64,000 nt of DNA, taken from the NCBI GenBank assembly GCA_007922305.1, contig ML677335.1, positions 21,325,933 to 21,389,932 on the forward strand. The letters are read 5' to 3'. The translations under genes and the position numbers were made by a program. The stretch comes from Dermatemys mawii (taxonomy: Eukaryota > Chordata > Testudines > Dermatemydidae). Of the stretch, positions 1-10,028 are shown in pieces. The notes beneath the pieces were generated by a model that worked only from the letters and a program-made list of their open reading frames with translations, was not told the origin of the DNA and did no database searches. The stretch's first letter is position 1. The number at the start of each line of letters is the position of its first letter.

Positions 1-670
1 ATGAAGTCCCATTATTAGCCATATCAAAGATTTTCTGACCCTGGGCTTAATGCCAAGGTGGCTGAAGGAAGAGAAGAGGGGTTTGCTCTCTTGGGGGGAA
101 GGGAAGGGCTCATGTTTCTTTTTTTCTGACCCACTGAAGGCTTTTAGGGCTGGGAACAGGAGAGTGGCCTGAGCTGGTGGCTCCTCCCGGAAAGAAGTTG
201 GGAGGAACAGTCTTCTGAAGATCCTGGAGAGTGAACAATCCAGGTGGTAACAGGGTGATGGAAAAAGCAACTATATTGAAGGCCTCAGTGCTAACTGGGG
301 TTATCTGAGTCTTGAGTAGGTGAGGAGAGCAGCTGCTGGTTGGGAAGGAGGCCAGCTAGCTGAGCAGATGAGGAGGGAGTTTGGAGATTTTTTTCCTGTG
401 AGTACCATGCACCGAACTGCAACTCATAGTCAGTTTGAGCAGGATGAAGTACTACTGTTTCATCAAACTCTGCTAATGACAACTATTGAGCTGAGCACCT
501 CGACAGTTATTAAGAATCCCTTCTGTACTCACTTACATAACCAGATTCAGTCTAGTTATCGGATCCTTTATAGTACACAGGTATACTTTTTTCTTAACTA
601 TGATTGTTAGCTTCACAATAGCCTTTGCAATTTTATTTTTAAGTACAGTGCTTAAGTCAGGTGTTGTCTA
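1..670. other. No recognised feature
   Basis: Unique-looking sequence. Short open frames on both strands lack domain-like composition and overlap each other. I see no gene or repeat. Confidence 0.6.
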
Positions 671-677
671 AGTAGAG

Positions 678-895
678 TTAGAACAGAGGACTGTGATCCA
701 GGACACCTGGGTTCTATTTCTAGTTCTTCCACTGACTCAGTGTGTGAACTCAGGCAATTATAGAACCTCACTGTGCCTTAATCCAATCACCTGTAAAATG
801 GATATACTGCTTAGCTACTTCACAGGGGCATAGTGAGGCTTAGTTAATTAATCTTCATAAGGTACTTTGAGATTCTCTGATAATATCATATCTTT
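678..895 (+). repeat. MIR-like CORE-SINE
   Basis: The order of segments follows the MIR consensus: ACACCTGGGTTCTATTTCTA, CCACTGACTCAGTGTGTGA, AACCTCACTGTGCCTTAAT, CACCTGTAAAATGGATATA, CTTCACAGGGGCATAGTGAG, then TAAGGTACTTTGAGATTCT. This is an old tRNA-derived SINE shared by amniotes. The A box region is not clear. Confidence 0.8.
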
Positions 896-899
896 ACAG

Positions 900-1134
900 T
901 GTTCGTAGTAAGTATTTAAAATGGAGTTTTAACCAATGATATTTTGTAACAGGAGGTAAATTATATCTTCCCTGATTATGAGTTTAAACCTGGAAAAGAT
1001 TCAAAGTCTTCGCATATTGACACAGGAATTAGCACCAATGATTCAGCACTGGCAATACAAAAACCCCCTGTAGGTATGGAGCACCATCTAGTGTTAAAAG
1101 AAATTCCAGTTTCATGTTCATTTGCATTTCAGCT
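900..1134. other. Unique sequence with a weak CTCF-like site
   Basis: No gene is visible. GCACCATCTAGTGT at 1081 resembles a degraded CTCF core but lacks the critical final GGC. Confidence 0.4.
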
Positions 1135-1135
1135 T

Positions 1136-1200
1136 ATTTTAGTTTATTTGTATTGTGCTAAGGTCCCCATTAGGCTGAGTGCTGTACAAACATATAACAG
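1136..1200 (-). repeat. LINE 3'-tail relic (L3/CR1-type)
   Basis: ATTTGTATTGTGCTAAGGTC followed by GCTGTACAAACATATAACAG matches, on the minus strand, the amniote LINE tail with TGTACAGCGCCTAGCACAATG. The piece is short and diverged. Confidence 0.5.
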
Positions 1201-1209
1201 GCCATCTTT

Positions 1210-2215
1210 TTTAAAAATGACTTTTCATTATATAACAGCTTGTGCAATGTAAAGGCTGTTTTCTTCAGAGGCTTGTGAAACTAGCTAACCCACGAATGTG
1301 TTGTGAAGTTCATTTTACAAAAAATTGGAGTAAGACATATGCCTTTTCAGGTGATTCCAAACAGAGATGAGTTACCAGATCTGAGGGAGAGGGAGGACAG
1401 AGGATTTTTAATTCCCCAGCACCATCATTGTTTAAGAAGGAAAATAAGAAACTGCTGAAAGAGAAAATTACTAACTAACAGGGAGAAGCTTTAGCATTTC
1501 CCATTGGATCATGCTTGTGTGTTGGAATGTGTAGACTATTTATAAAAGTGAGAATCCTAATCTAGAAGTGAAAGAGACCAGCACATTGGAGGTTCTTAGC
1601 CACTAAAGCTCTAAAGACAACACTAAGCGCACTGTACTGGTAGGCCATTAGTGAGCAGCATGCACTGTTTGCAAGTGGAAAATGTGTACCAAGGGCCTGT
1701 TGTGAAGAGGTGACAAGCGTCCACAGCTCCCACAATTCAGTGGGAGTTGTGAGTTCTCAGCATCACCCACACTCAGGTGCAAAGGCTGCAGCATAGCTAG
1801 TGAGTTGAGCTTACCTAACCTTCTCAGCAAGCAGAAAGCCCAAAGTTCAGACAGGATTTTGCCTACTCAAAGGTCAGCTAAAGGTGGGGACACGGTGGGC
1901 TCAAAGATAACTGTCGAGTGAAGGATCCAAGATCTGTGGTATTGGCACAGTGTAGCATGTCTCGAGGAGGCCTAGGGGCAGACACATCAGAGATGCCCTC
2001 CCTCCACATCACATGTTGCTGACCACCAGTATAAGCTGTGTGACCATGTCCCATTTGTAGTGAGATGTGCCAATTATTGCATTAGCAAAGTCCTTGATTC
2101 CTGACATTCAAGAGAATGCCAGAAAATTATCCTGCCCTGCTTCCAGAACATCTATTGGGAAAGTAGAGGACAGAAGAAACCCCTTTCACTTTCTCAGTTT
2201 GTCTTGGATAATTGA
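1210..2215. other. No recognised feature
   Basis: No repeat or exon-like sequence is recognised here. The open frames are short and low in information. Confidence 0.5.
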
Positions 2216-2218
2216 CAT

Positions 2219-2405
2219 AAGAACGTAAGTACAGCTATACTGGCTCAGATCAAAGGTCATTCTGCCTAGTATTAAGTCTTTTGACAGTTGCCAATCCCAG
2301 GTGCCCCAGAGGGAATGAACAGAACAGGTAATCATCAAGTGATCCATTCCCTGTCACTCATTCCCAGCTTCTGGCAAATGGAGGCTAGGGATATCATCCC
2401 TATTT
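2219..2405 (-). repeat. CR1 LINE 3' end
   Basis: The plus strand carries the antisense tail order of a turtle CR1 subfamily: ATACTGGCTCAGATCAAAGG, GCCCCAGAGGGAATGAACAG, AATCATCAAGTGATCCATTC, CAGCTTCTGGCAAATGGAGG. The element is strongly 5'-truncated. The same tail recurs at 36084 and 45631, and in the other orientation near 52850. Confidence 0.88.
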
Positions 2406-2578
2406 TGAAAAGTATCATCATAATACAGTGTAGCAGTATTTGCACTAGGTGTTTTAGTGCCATCTGGTAGTTGTTCCAAATACAGCACTTCATATTCCTC
2501 TGGAAATACCTCGGGATACGTTCTAGTACACTTCTCAGGAGTTAATGGGAGCTGTCTATTCCATTTTGAGTTAGACAT
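2406..2578 (-). pseudogene. Unassigned protein-like fragment cut by CR1
   Basis: About 58 codons run from ATG at 2578 (preceded at once by an in-frame TAA) into the CR1 tail. The translation begins MSNSKWNRQLPLTPEKC and includes FPEEYEVLYLEQLPDGTKT, with an acidic and aromatic composition more protein-like than other frames here. I do not recognise it. No polypyrimidine tract or acceptor is obvious, so it may be a retrocopy or transposon fragment, or chance. Confidence 0.2.
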
Positions 2579-2579
2579 T

Positions 2580-3125
2580 TAAAAACTTCTCTGCATTTTT
2601 TCATGGAGTATCCTTCAAACTAATCCAAACACACAAGCAAAACTCCATTTAAACTGCCCAGTTTCACCTGGTTTGAGTTCAAAGTCATCTATTGTTTCTT
2701 AGTCACTTAATGTTCATGAAATTCACTGGAACTTCTCACAAACTTGGTCTGAATTTTAAGTTTTAACAGAACCCTAAAGCCAATGAGTTTCATTTGATTT
2801 ATGGTTTCACTGCAGGTTTGTTTACAGATTTGCTACTGAATTCTATCTTCATGAGCACCATAAGAGGCACGCGTAGCCAAAGAACAACTTTTCCAATGTG
2901 ATCATGCTGTTTTTATTTACACAAGGATTCACTCTGAAAGCCCTGAGGATGGGCTAAGAACAGACTGCATAATATAGGTCTTCCTTCTTACCATGTGGGC
3001 TATTGCTGTGAGTCCCATTCTTCATACACTAAGGCAGATTGCTGTTCGTAAACCTTGTAGTCTGTTTGATGCCAGTCATACCACTTTGAAACAAAGTTGT
3101 TAATTTTACAGATTTGAAATGCCAG
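2580..3125. other. No recognised feature
   Basis: AT-rich unique-looking sequence with no exon or repeat signal that I recognise. Confidence 0.5.
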
Positions 3126-3138
3126 CAGTGGCTGTCCT

Positions 3139-3229
3139 TGTCATTGATGGTCCTCTGTATAATTTCTTACTCTCAGAAGCCGGTCATTCAATCAGAGTAA
3201 GAAATTATACAAAGGACCAGCAATGACAG
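3139..3229. repeat. Imperfect inverted repeat
   Basis: TGTATAATTTCTTACTCTC on the left (arm 3139-3173) is mirrored by AGAGTAAGAAATTATACAAA on the right (arm 3193-3229). The arms also share TGTCATTG/CAATGACA and GGTCCT/AGGACC, with a loop of about 19 bp. It may be the core of a palindromic MITE. Confidence 0.75.
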
Positions 3230-3754
3230 CTGGCAGCGCTCACAGAGTCCCAAGAGACACCATGTACTGAGTTCATAGTAATAGATCTGGTATTAGCAAT
3301 ACAATCAGGGAGAGCTCCATCTACCCATTCTATTTTACAGGGGCACAATACAGGTAAAGAGCACACTGCAATGAAATAAAACATTGTTTCAGCAACTTTG
3401 ACCACAAGTTATGTGATCTCAACAGAATTACATTCATTTGTGCTAACCCCTTTACATTTGCATTGTTTTCTAAATGTCTCCAGGAAGAATTTCTAGGGCT
3501 GCACAAGTCAAGCAAAGTATATGGTGCATTTTAAAAAAGTAAATATGGTTCACAATATTAATTGTGGGCTCCACTGTGAACTCTATTGTGCATGCACACA
3601 AGGACATGGGTGATGCAAGGTGGAACTTAATGTCCATGCACAGGCTACTATCACCGTTAGAGCCACACCGGGGGGAGAGCAGCCACTACCAGGCTGCTAG
3701 CCCACTTGGGCACAGGTGGGAGAGAAGTGAGCAGGGAGTGGTGGGGAGTGATCA

Positions 3755-4118
3755 CATAGGCCCCAACTGCGTGGGTGCTCCAGGGCTGGGGCAGCCACAG
3801 GGAAAAATTAGTGGGTGCTCTGCACCGACCAGCATCCAAGCTCCCCGCTCTACCTAACCTCCTCCTGCCTCTCCGCGAGCATACCGCATCCCTGCTCCTC
3901 TGCCTACCTCCCAGCACTTGCCGCCACCAAATAGCTATAGCAAGCTCAAGGATGGGGGGAGGATCGAGATGGGATGAAGAACGCTCAGGGGAGGAGACGG
4001 GACTGGGGCCGGGATTTGGGGAAGGGGTTGGAATGGGGGTGGAATCAAGGTGGGGCCAGGGACAGAGAGGGGTCGAGCACTTACCAGCACCAGAAGAAGT
4101 CAGCACCTATAAGTGGGC
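3755..4118. mobile_element. GC-rich hAT-like MITE
   Basis: GCGTGGGTGCTCCAGGGCT at the left and GGGTCGAGCACTTACCAGCA at the right are degraded inverted ends. Internally, GAGCATACCGCATCCCTGCT to AGCACTTGCCGCCACCAAA is followed by a weakly inverted half. The element resembles a dispersed GC-rich turtle repeat starting CGTGGGTGCTCC. Overlapping open frames on both strands here are by-products of high GC and palindromy. The right boundary is approximate. Confidence 0.65.
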
Positions 4119-4230
4119 AGATCCTTGGCTCCCTGCCCCACAGTGTGCCGGTGAATGCAAAAGCAAAAGTGTTAGTGCAGATCACTTTCCTCCAAAAAAG
4201 AAGGAAGCAGGATCAGAGATGGAACCCTTA

Positions 4231-4813
4231 GGGCTTGTCTACACTTATAACGCAGTAGTGATGCAGCTGCACCACTGTAGTGCTTCAGTGTAGACCAGGG
4301 GTGGGCAAACTACAGCCCATGGGCCACATCTGTCCATCAGCCAATTTAATCCGAACCTTGAGCTCCCACTGGTGAGCGGGACTTGGGGCTTGCCCCACTC
4401 CCACGCTCCAGTTTGAAGCACCCTCCTAAATCCCAAATCCCTCATCCTCAGTCCCACCCCAGGGTCTGCACCTCCGCCAGAGCCCTCACCCCCTTCTGCA
4501 CCTCAGCACCACTTCTGTGAGCATTCATGGCCTGCCGTACAATTTCTATACCCATATGAGGCCCTCAGGCCAAAAAGTTTGCCCACCCTTGGTGTAGACA
4601 CTACCTATACCAATGAGAGGGCTTCTCTCGTGGACATAGGTAATCCACCTCCCCGAAAAGTGGTAGCTAGGATGGCAAAAGAATTCTTCCATCAACCTAG
4701 CACTGGTCTCCACCAGGAGTTAGGTCAGTATTGCTGCATCTCTCAACGGTGTGGATTTTTCACACTCAAAAGATGTAGCTATATTGAAGGAAATTCCTAG
4801 TGTAGACAAGGCC
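4231..4813. mobile_element. Harbinger-type MITE, interrupted by a hAT MITE
   Basis: Inverted ends GGGCTTGTCTACACT and AGTGTAGACAAGGCC are flanked by the 3-bp target duplication TTA (4228-4230 and 4814-4816), the PIF/Harbinger signature. Removing the nested 296-bp element and one 8-bp duplication leaves about 279 bp. No transposase is present. Confidence 0.88.
4296..4591. mobile_element. hAT-type MITE nested in the Harbinger MITE
   Basis: The ends are CAGGGGTGGGCAAACT and AGTTTGCCCACCCTTG, near-perfect inverted repeats. They are flanked by an exact 8-bp duplication, GTGTAGAC (4288-4295 and 4592-4599), the length expected for hAT. It inserted into the outer MITE and is therefore younger. Confidence 0.93.
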
Positions 4814-4816
4814 TTA

Positions 4817-5840
4817 CAGTCACAGTCTGGCTTCTGTACTACCTCTTCCTCCGTCTGGATTATAGAGTTACAATTCAGCCTATAAATTGTCTTTTTTTCC
4901 CTTTCACAATACTTTTCTGCTCAGTTGATCATAATATTGTGATGAATGAAAACTCAGGAGACCTTAGGGGATACGATACTCTATTGTTAACTAAAACTGT
5001 TAATATTTTGATTGACGCTGGAATAAGCTTCAGTAAATAAAAGCCTGTGTCATTTTATTACTACTCTACCTACTACCAGAGTTGTTCCAGGTTTCATATA
5101 CTTGCTGTGCAGGTAAATATACCACTTCTGTCCCAGCCTTGTTTATTTCATTGGGATGTTAGTGGACAATGGAAGTAGCAATTGAATTAAGGGCCAGCAG
5201 AGGAAAAAGTTAAAGATCACAGGGAAATATTCTCCCCTCCACTACCATTAGTGGAGGGGAAATAAAGGTGGTGGAAAACAACTGGAGACGAGACAGAAGA
5301 AGGAAGCAGTGGCTCAATAGCACACATCTCCTTGTGCCTCCTGTCCACACATGTTACATAGGGCAAGTCTCCCTACTTGTGGAAAGTGCAAGCCAGGGAC
5401 AGAAGGGGAGGATGGCTACTCTCCACAACACACTATAAACCCAAGCAACCTCATCTCCTGCATGCTCCTCTTTTCTACTATGAAAAGTCCCTTCTCACAA
5501 GGGGAGTTCCTGAGCAGCCTCCAGCAGGGAAATCACGATACTGTTTGCTTCAGAGGACAACGGAGCAATGCACAGTCCCTGGGCCTCTGTAAAACTGCCT
5601 CTGCCTTCTCTGGGATTTCACCCAGGCACATGGTGACGGGTGTTCACAGCACAGAGTGGATGTGAAGGGAGGAATGTAAAAAGATACTACAGTGATGAGC
5701 ATCACAGAAGTGTCATAAATAAGTATAAATATAAAGAGTAGATGTGCAGATACCACTGCCCTTCATACCAAATCCATCACTTTGATATAAGCTTACCCCC
5801 TGGTCCCATGCCATTTATTTTTTTCCTACTTCTTATCTTA
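4817..5840. other. Unique sequence containing one perfect hairpin
   Basis: No gene is visible. A perfect 12-bp stem with a 4-base loop (TCCCCTCCACTA, loop CCAT) lies at 5233-5260. Confidence 0.55.
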
Positions 5841-5847
5841 TTATGTT

Positions 5848-5965
5848 TAGCTTTTTGGCTCTTTGGAGCAGGGACTTTTTATGTGCACATGCACAGTATC
5901 TAGCAGAATGGGCCCCAAATATCTGGTTGGGACCTCTAGGCCTTACATTAATACAAATATATCAA
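5848..5965 (+). repeat. LINE 3'-tail relic (L3/CR1-type)
   Basis: GGCTCTTTGGAGCAGGGACT, then CAGTATCTAGCAGAATGGGC, GTTGGGACCTCTAGGCCTTA and ATTAATACAAATATAT follow the conserved order of the amniote LINE tail. Confidence 0.7.
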
Positions 5966-7399
5966 CCAATCCTATCTCCTCTCTGATGCAACAACAGAAT
6001 AGCAAGTCCATACGGTGATACGCAGAGTTTTCTAATCACTACAGGAGCATATGACATGTACGAAAACCTTTTTCTTAGCGTGTGTGCTATCTCAGTATCA
6101 TGCAAATAGTGGAACCTCAGTATTAGCAAATATCAAGCAATGAGAAAACCAATGATTTCCAATCCAGTCGCTATAACATTCAGCTTTCTTAGAGCTTTTT
6201 CTGCATAGCAGATGAATTATTGAATTTATGAGGGTTAAGCTAAGCCAAAGCTACTGATCAGTGAAATTGGGTGCAGCTGGGTGTATGCACTGCTCTGTAC
6301 AGAAGTACAGCAAATGGCAACAGTGCTGAAAGCTTGCAAGACGCTTCTGTGAAAACACTGCCAAATGACATGCACTTGGATGCATAAAGCTCAAGGGTAG
6401 AATCTATTTTAGGAACACTGAGATTTCTGTACAATACTGAGCAACAGGACAGATGAGTGGAAAAATATTGGGGAGGAGGGTAGGCTTATCTATGAAATCA
6501 CCTCTGTTCTAAAGATTTCCTATCCTCAAAAGACAGACTTTTTTCTCAGTATTATTTTTTATGTAATTAAAATCTCAATGATGTCTCAAAAATGTTGCTC
6601 ACTCCTCTGATATTTGCAACACTTTATATTATTTACATACACAAAGCATGTAGGGGAACAGCAAGAAAGAATGTCTTCCTGCATAAACTTAAACTCGACT
6701 GACTCGCAAATCAGAGAGACATTTACTCATTTTAGTTTGCTATTTTTTTTTAATATAGGATGCCAGAATCTAGAATTTGTAAAGATTCCAAAACTATGCT
6801 GTGTGTGTTCAAAGGAAAGTACAATAAGAGCTTAATGCACCATGTACATTTATGTCATGGTTCCTGAGTTAGCAGGAAAACAATACAAAACTGCAGTTAG
6901 ATAATGTGTGTTCCAGGGGCATGTCAAAAATATGCAAGCATGATAATACTGTATTCAGCGGAGCTGAAGGGAGATGCTTCATTAGGTGCTTACACCACGT
7001 CATAGGAAAAGAAGGCATGCGTGCTTAAGTGAAAAGGAAGATAGAAGGACAGAACACACTTTTTAGGGAGCAGTATAAGCATAAGTGTTTACTTAAAAAC
7101 AAAGAAGTCCTGATTGTCAGCAGGGCTTTATCTCATCTTCCATTTTTGCACCCATATTTTTATGCCCACAAACAACTGTAGATCTATTTTATAGTGCTTA
7201 GACATCTAACTCTGCGTGCAGACTTTACATCCTGTAGGAGAGTCTACAAGAATCAATACTAGCCTGGTAGCTTCTTGCCTTACATTAGATTCATTGACTC
7301 GGTAGCCAATTAGTTCATTTTATCATCCATTTGTCATGGTGTTATTTGGAGTTATGGTCAATTCACATGCTATTTCATATATCAGAAATGTATGCTAAA
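5966..7399. other. No recognised feature
   Basis: AT-rich DNA without identifiable repeats or exon-like frames. Confidence 0.5.
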
Positions 7400-9430
7400 T
7401 AAATTTAATTTGTAGGATTACAGAAGTATAAGACTGACAAGTATTTAGGAATGATGACTGTGTATTAGGCACATAAGTAAAGCATGGCTGGAATGCAAGG
7501 CTTACAGGCTGAGGCCTTTAGATTTTAGTTTAGCCTGACTAGGCCATAGCTTAAGAATGTTTGATATGAGTGAGTGATCTAGGAATAACCCTATGCAGTA
7601 AGGTCACTAGATTACTGTAAAAGATGTGCTAATAGATAATGTTACAGAAAACTAGATTGCAATAAACCACCATATTTTGTCCAAGATCACAAAACACCTG
7701 ATTGTAACATCATGGAATGTTCTGACTGCATAGATGCTTATGAGACTCCGAACTATGATACAACCTATGAAAAATGGGGCACTCAAAGACTCATGTGGTA
7801 GTTGAAATGCATATGATCGGTTGGATCACAGAAAACCCATTGGGAACTGCCAACTGATGTGCTGAGATTACTTCTAACCCATTTTCCCTGCCAGCTTGGG
7901 ACTCCAGAACCTTGCCACTTTGGGCCAGACATGCTAGCCTGTTACAAACCCAGACCCAGGTCTGAACCACGTCCCCCAACAGCTGCAGGCTTAACTGAAA
8001 ACAGCTGTCTCTAACACTCAGATGCCCAGCTCCCAATGGAGTCCAAACCCCAAATAAATCCATTTTACCATGTATAAAGCTTATACAGGGTAAATTCATA
8101 AATTGTTCGCCCTCTATAACACTGATAGATATGCACAGCGGTTTCCCCTCTCCTGCCCCAGGTATTAATGCATACTCTGGGTTAATTAATAAGTAAAAAG
8201 TGATTTTATTAAATGCAAAAAGTAGGATTTAAGTGGTTCCAGGTAATAACAGATAGAACAAAGTGAATTACCAAGCAAGATAAAATAAAACACACTAGTG
8301 TAAGCCTAGCACAGTAAGATAACTGATTTCAGATAAAACCTCATGCTCAGATGTTTCAGTAAGGGCTTCTGTCATAGACTGGACACCTTCCTAGTCTAGG
8401 CACAATCCTTTCCCCAAGTACAGCCCTCATTCCAGCTAGGTGCTAGCTAGGGGATTTCTCATGATTGCATCCCCTTTTGTTCTGTTCCATCCCCTTGTAT
8501 ATCTTTTGCACAAGATGGGAATCCTTTGTCCCTCTCTGGGTTCCCACCCCTCCTTCTGAATGGAAAGGCACTAGATTAAAGATGGATTCCAGTTCAGGTG
8601 ACATGTCACATGTCACTGTAAGACTTCAAGCCCTCATTCATCCCAGCCTGACTCACAGGAAGGCCTGCAAACAAACAGAGTCATCCACAGTCAGTTGTCC
8701 TGGTCAACGGGAGCCATTAAGATTCCAAACCACCATTAACGGCCCACACTTTGCATAACTACAGTAGGACCTCAGAGTTATATTTCATATTTCTAGTTTC
8801 AGGTACAAGAGTGATAGATTTATACAAATAGGATGACCACACTCCGTAGATTATAAGCTTTGTAATGATACTTTACAAGAGACCTTTTGCATGAAGCATA
8901 TTCTAGTTACATTATATTCACATTCATTAGCTTATTTTCATAAAATCATATAGAGTGCAACGTCACGGTATAGATAAGGAAAAGAGGGTTGAAACTGTCA
9001 TGCATATGCGAAAGGTGTTAGGTGTGGTCAGAACAACAATATAAAAGAAGTTATCTGATTGGGTCAAAGCAGGGAAACCACATGAAACACCCCCAATGAA
9101 AGACACCAGAGGAAACCCCAGCAGGAACCATCCCTCTGCTGATGATAGTCTGTTCATAGGTCCATCAAATCCTAGAATATTTTTGAGGATATTAGTATGA
9201 CTAAAATCTTAGTCATTTCATTGGGGGGTATTTTGGTTTTTTAGACTTTCTATCCGCATGGACAATTGTAACTTTACTTATTGCTTTAATAAAACTTGTA
9301 GTACAGATGAGACTTTGTACTTCTGATTGTGTCTGTAGTCGTTGGACTTAATGTGTTCCTGGAGTCTCCAAATTTGAGAAAAGCACCAGAGGTGATTTTC
9401 ACTCTGTTGAGCTTGAAACTGTGGCAACTG
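7400..9430 (+). mobile_element. LTR (sense +) interrupted by another LTR
   Basis: The right part has promoter and processing signals in the right order for an LTR: TATAAAAG at 9040-9047, then AATAAA at 9288-9293, followed by a GT-rich stretch (GATTGTGTCTGTAGTCG). U3-like sequence to the left (from about 7400) is split by the minus-strand LTR at 7814-8967. Outer ends and target duplication were not resolved, so limits are approximate. Confidence 0.5.
7814..8967 (-). mobile_element. Solo LTR (about 1.15 kb, minus) inserted in another LTR
   Basis: Its R-U5 portion is the reverse complement of 50700-51235, for example ATAAAGCTTATACAGGGTAA, CCCTCTATAACACTGATAGA and TTAAGTGGTTCCAGGTAATA. AATAAA on the minus strand sits at 8210-8205. 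The right edge, GTGCAACGTCACG, is the degraded TGTGAC terminus. A possible 5-bp duplication with one mismatch (GCATA/GTATA) flanks it. Class (Gypsy or ERV) is unresolved. Confidence 0.7.
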
Positions 9431-9737
9431 AAGCTGAACCCATGGTACTTTGATACAAAATTACTAAATTCAATTTAAGCATAAAAGGTTACAAATTTTT
9501 CTACCCTATCTTTTAAGTGACTTGGTCAAATTTTAACTAAGGGTCAGACCACATTAGGTGCTTAAATAATTCACAAACACATGTGTGTTCTATTTTCCCA
9601 TTTTAAATGGAAAACCAACCAATAAAGAGAGTAAATAATGAAGCACCAGCAGATATTTTAGATGATGAGAAAATCATGTATGGAGTCTCTCAACCTCTTG
9701 TAACATGTCCTATGCTGCAGTTCAGTGACCACACTAT
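9431..9737. other. No recognised feature
   Basis: AT-rich spacer with no repeat or gene signal. Confidence 0.5.
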
Positions 9738-10028
9738 GGGTATGTCTTCACTACCTGCCGGATCAATCTATCCGTTTATCTGTTCTGTTTATCACCCCTA
9801 ATGTAGATGCAATAAATCGATCCCCAATCGCTCTGCCTTTGACTCCTGTAATCCACCAAGGCAAGAGGAAGAAGTGGAGTCAACAGGGGAGTGACAGCAC
9901 TCGACCCCACACCATGAGGACATGAGGTAAATCGACCTAAGATATGTTGACTTCAGCTACGCTATTCTCGTAGCTGAAGTTGTGTATCTTAGGTCAACTC
10001 CCCTCTCCCCTCCAGTGTAGACCAGGGC
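9738..10028. mobile_element. Harbinger-type MITE, copy 1 of 3
   Basis: The ends are GGGTATGTCTTCACT and AGTGTAGACCAGGGC. Near the right end a subterminal palindrome surrounds GACTTCAGCTACGCTATTCT. The flanks TAT/TAC are an imperfect 3-bp duplication. It belongs with 29619-29913 (same orientation) and 19649-19921 (inverted). Confidence 0.85.

Noticed and set aside
3657..4293. Overlapping frames of 149 and 172 codons on opposite strands
   Set aside because: They fall on a GC-rich palindromic hAT-like MITE and continue into the next element; there are no protein motifs.
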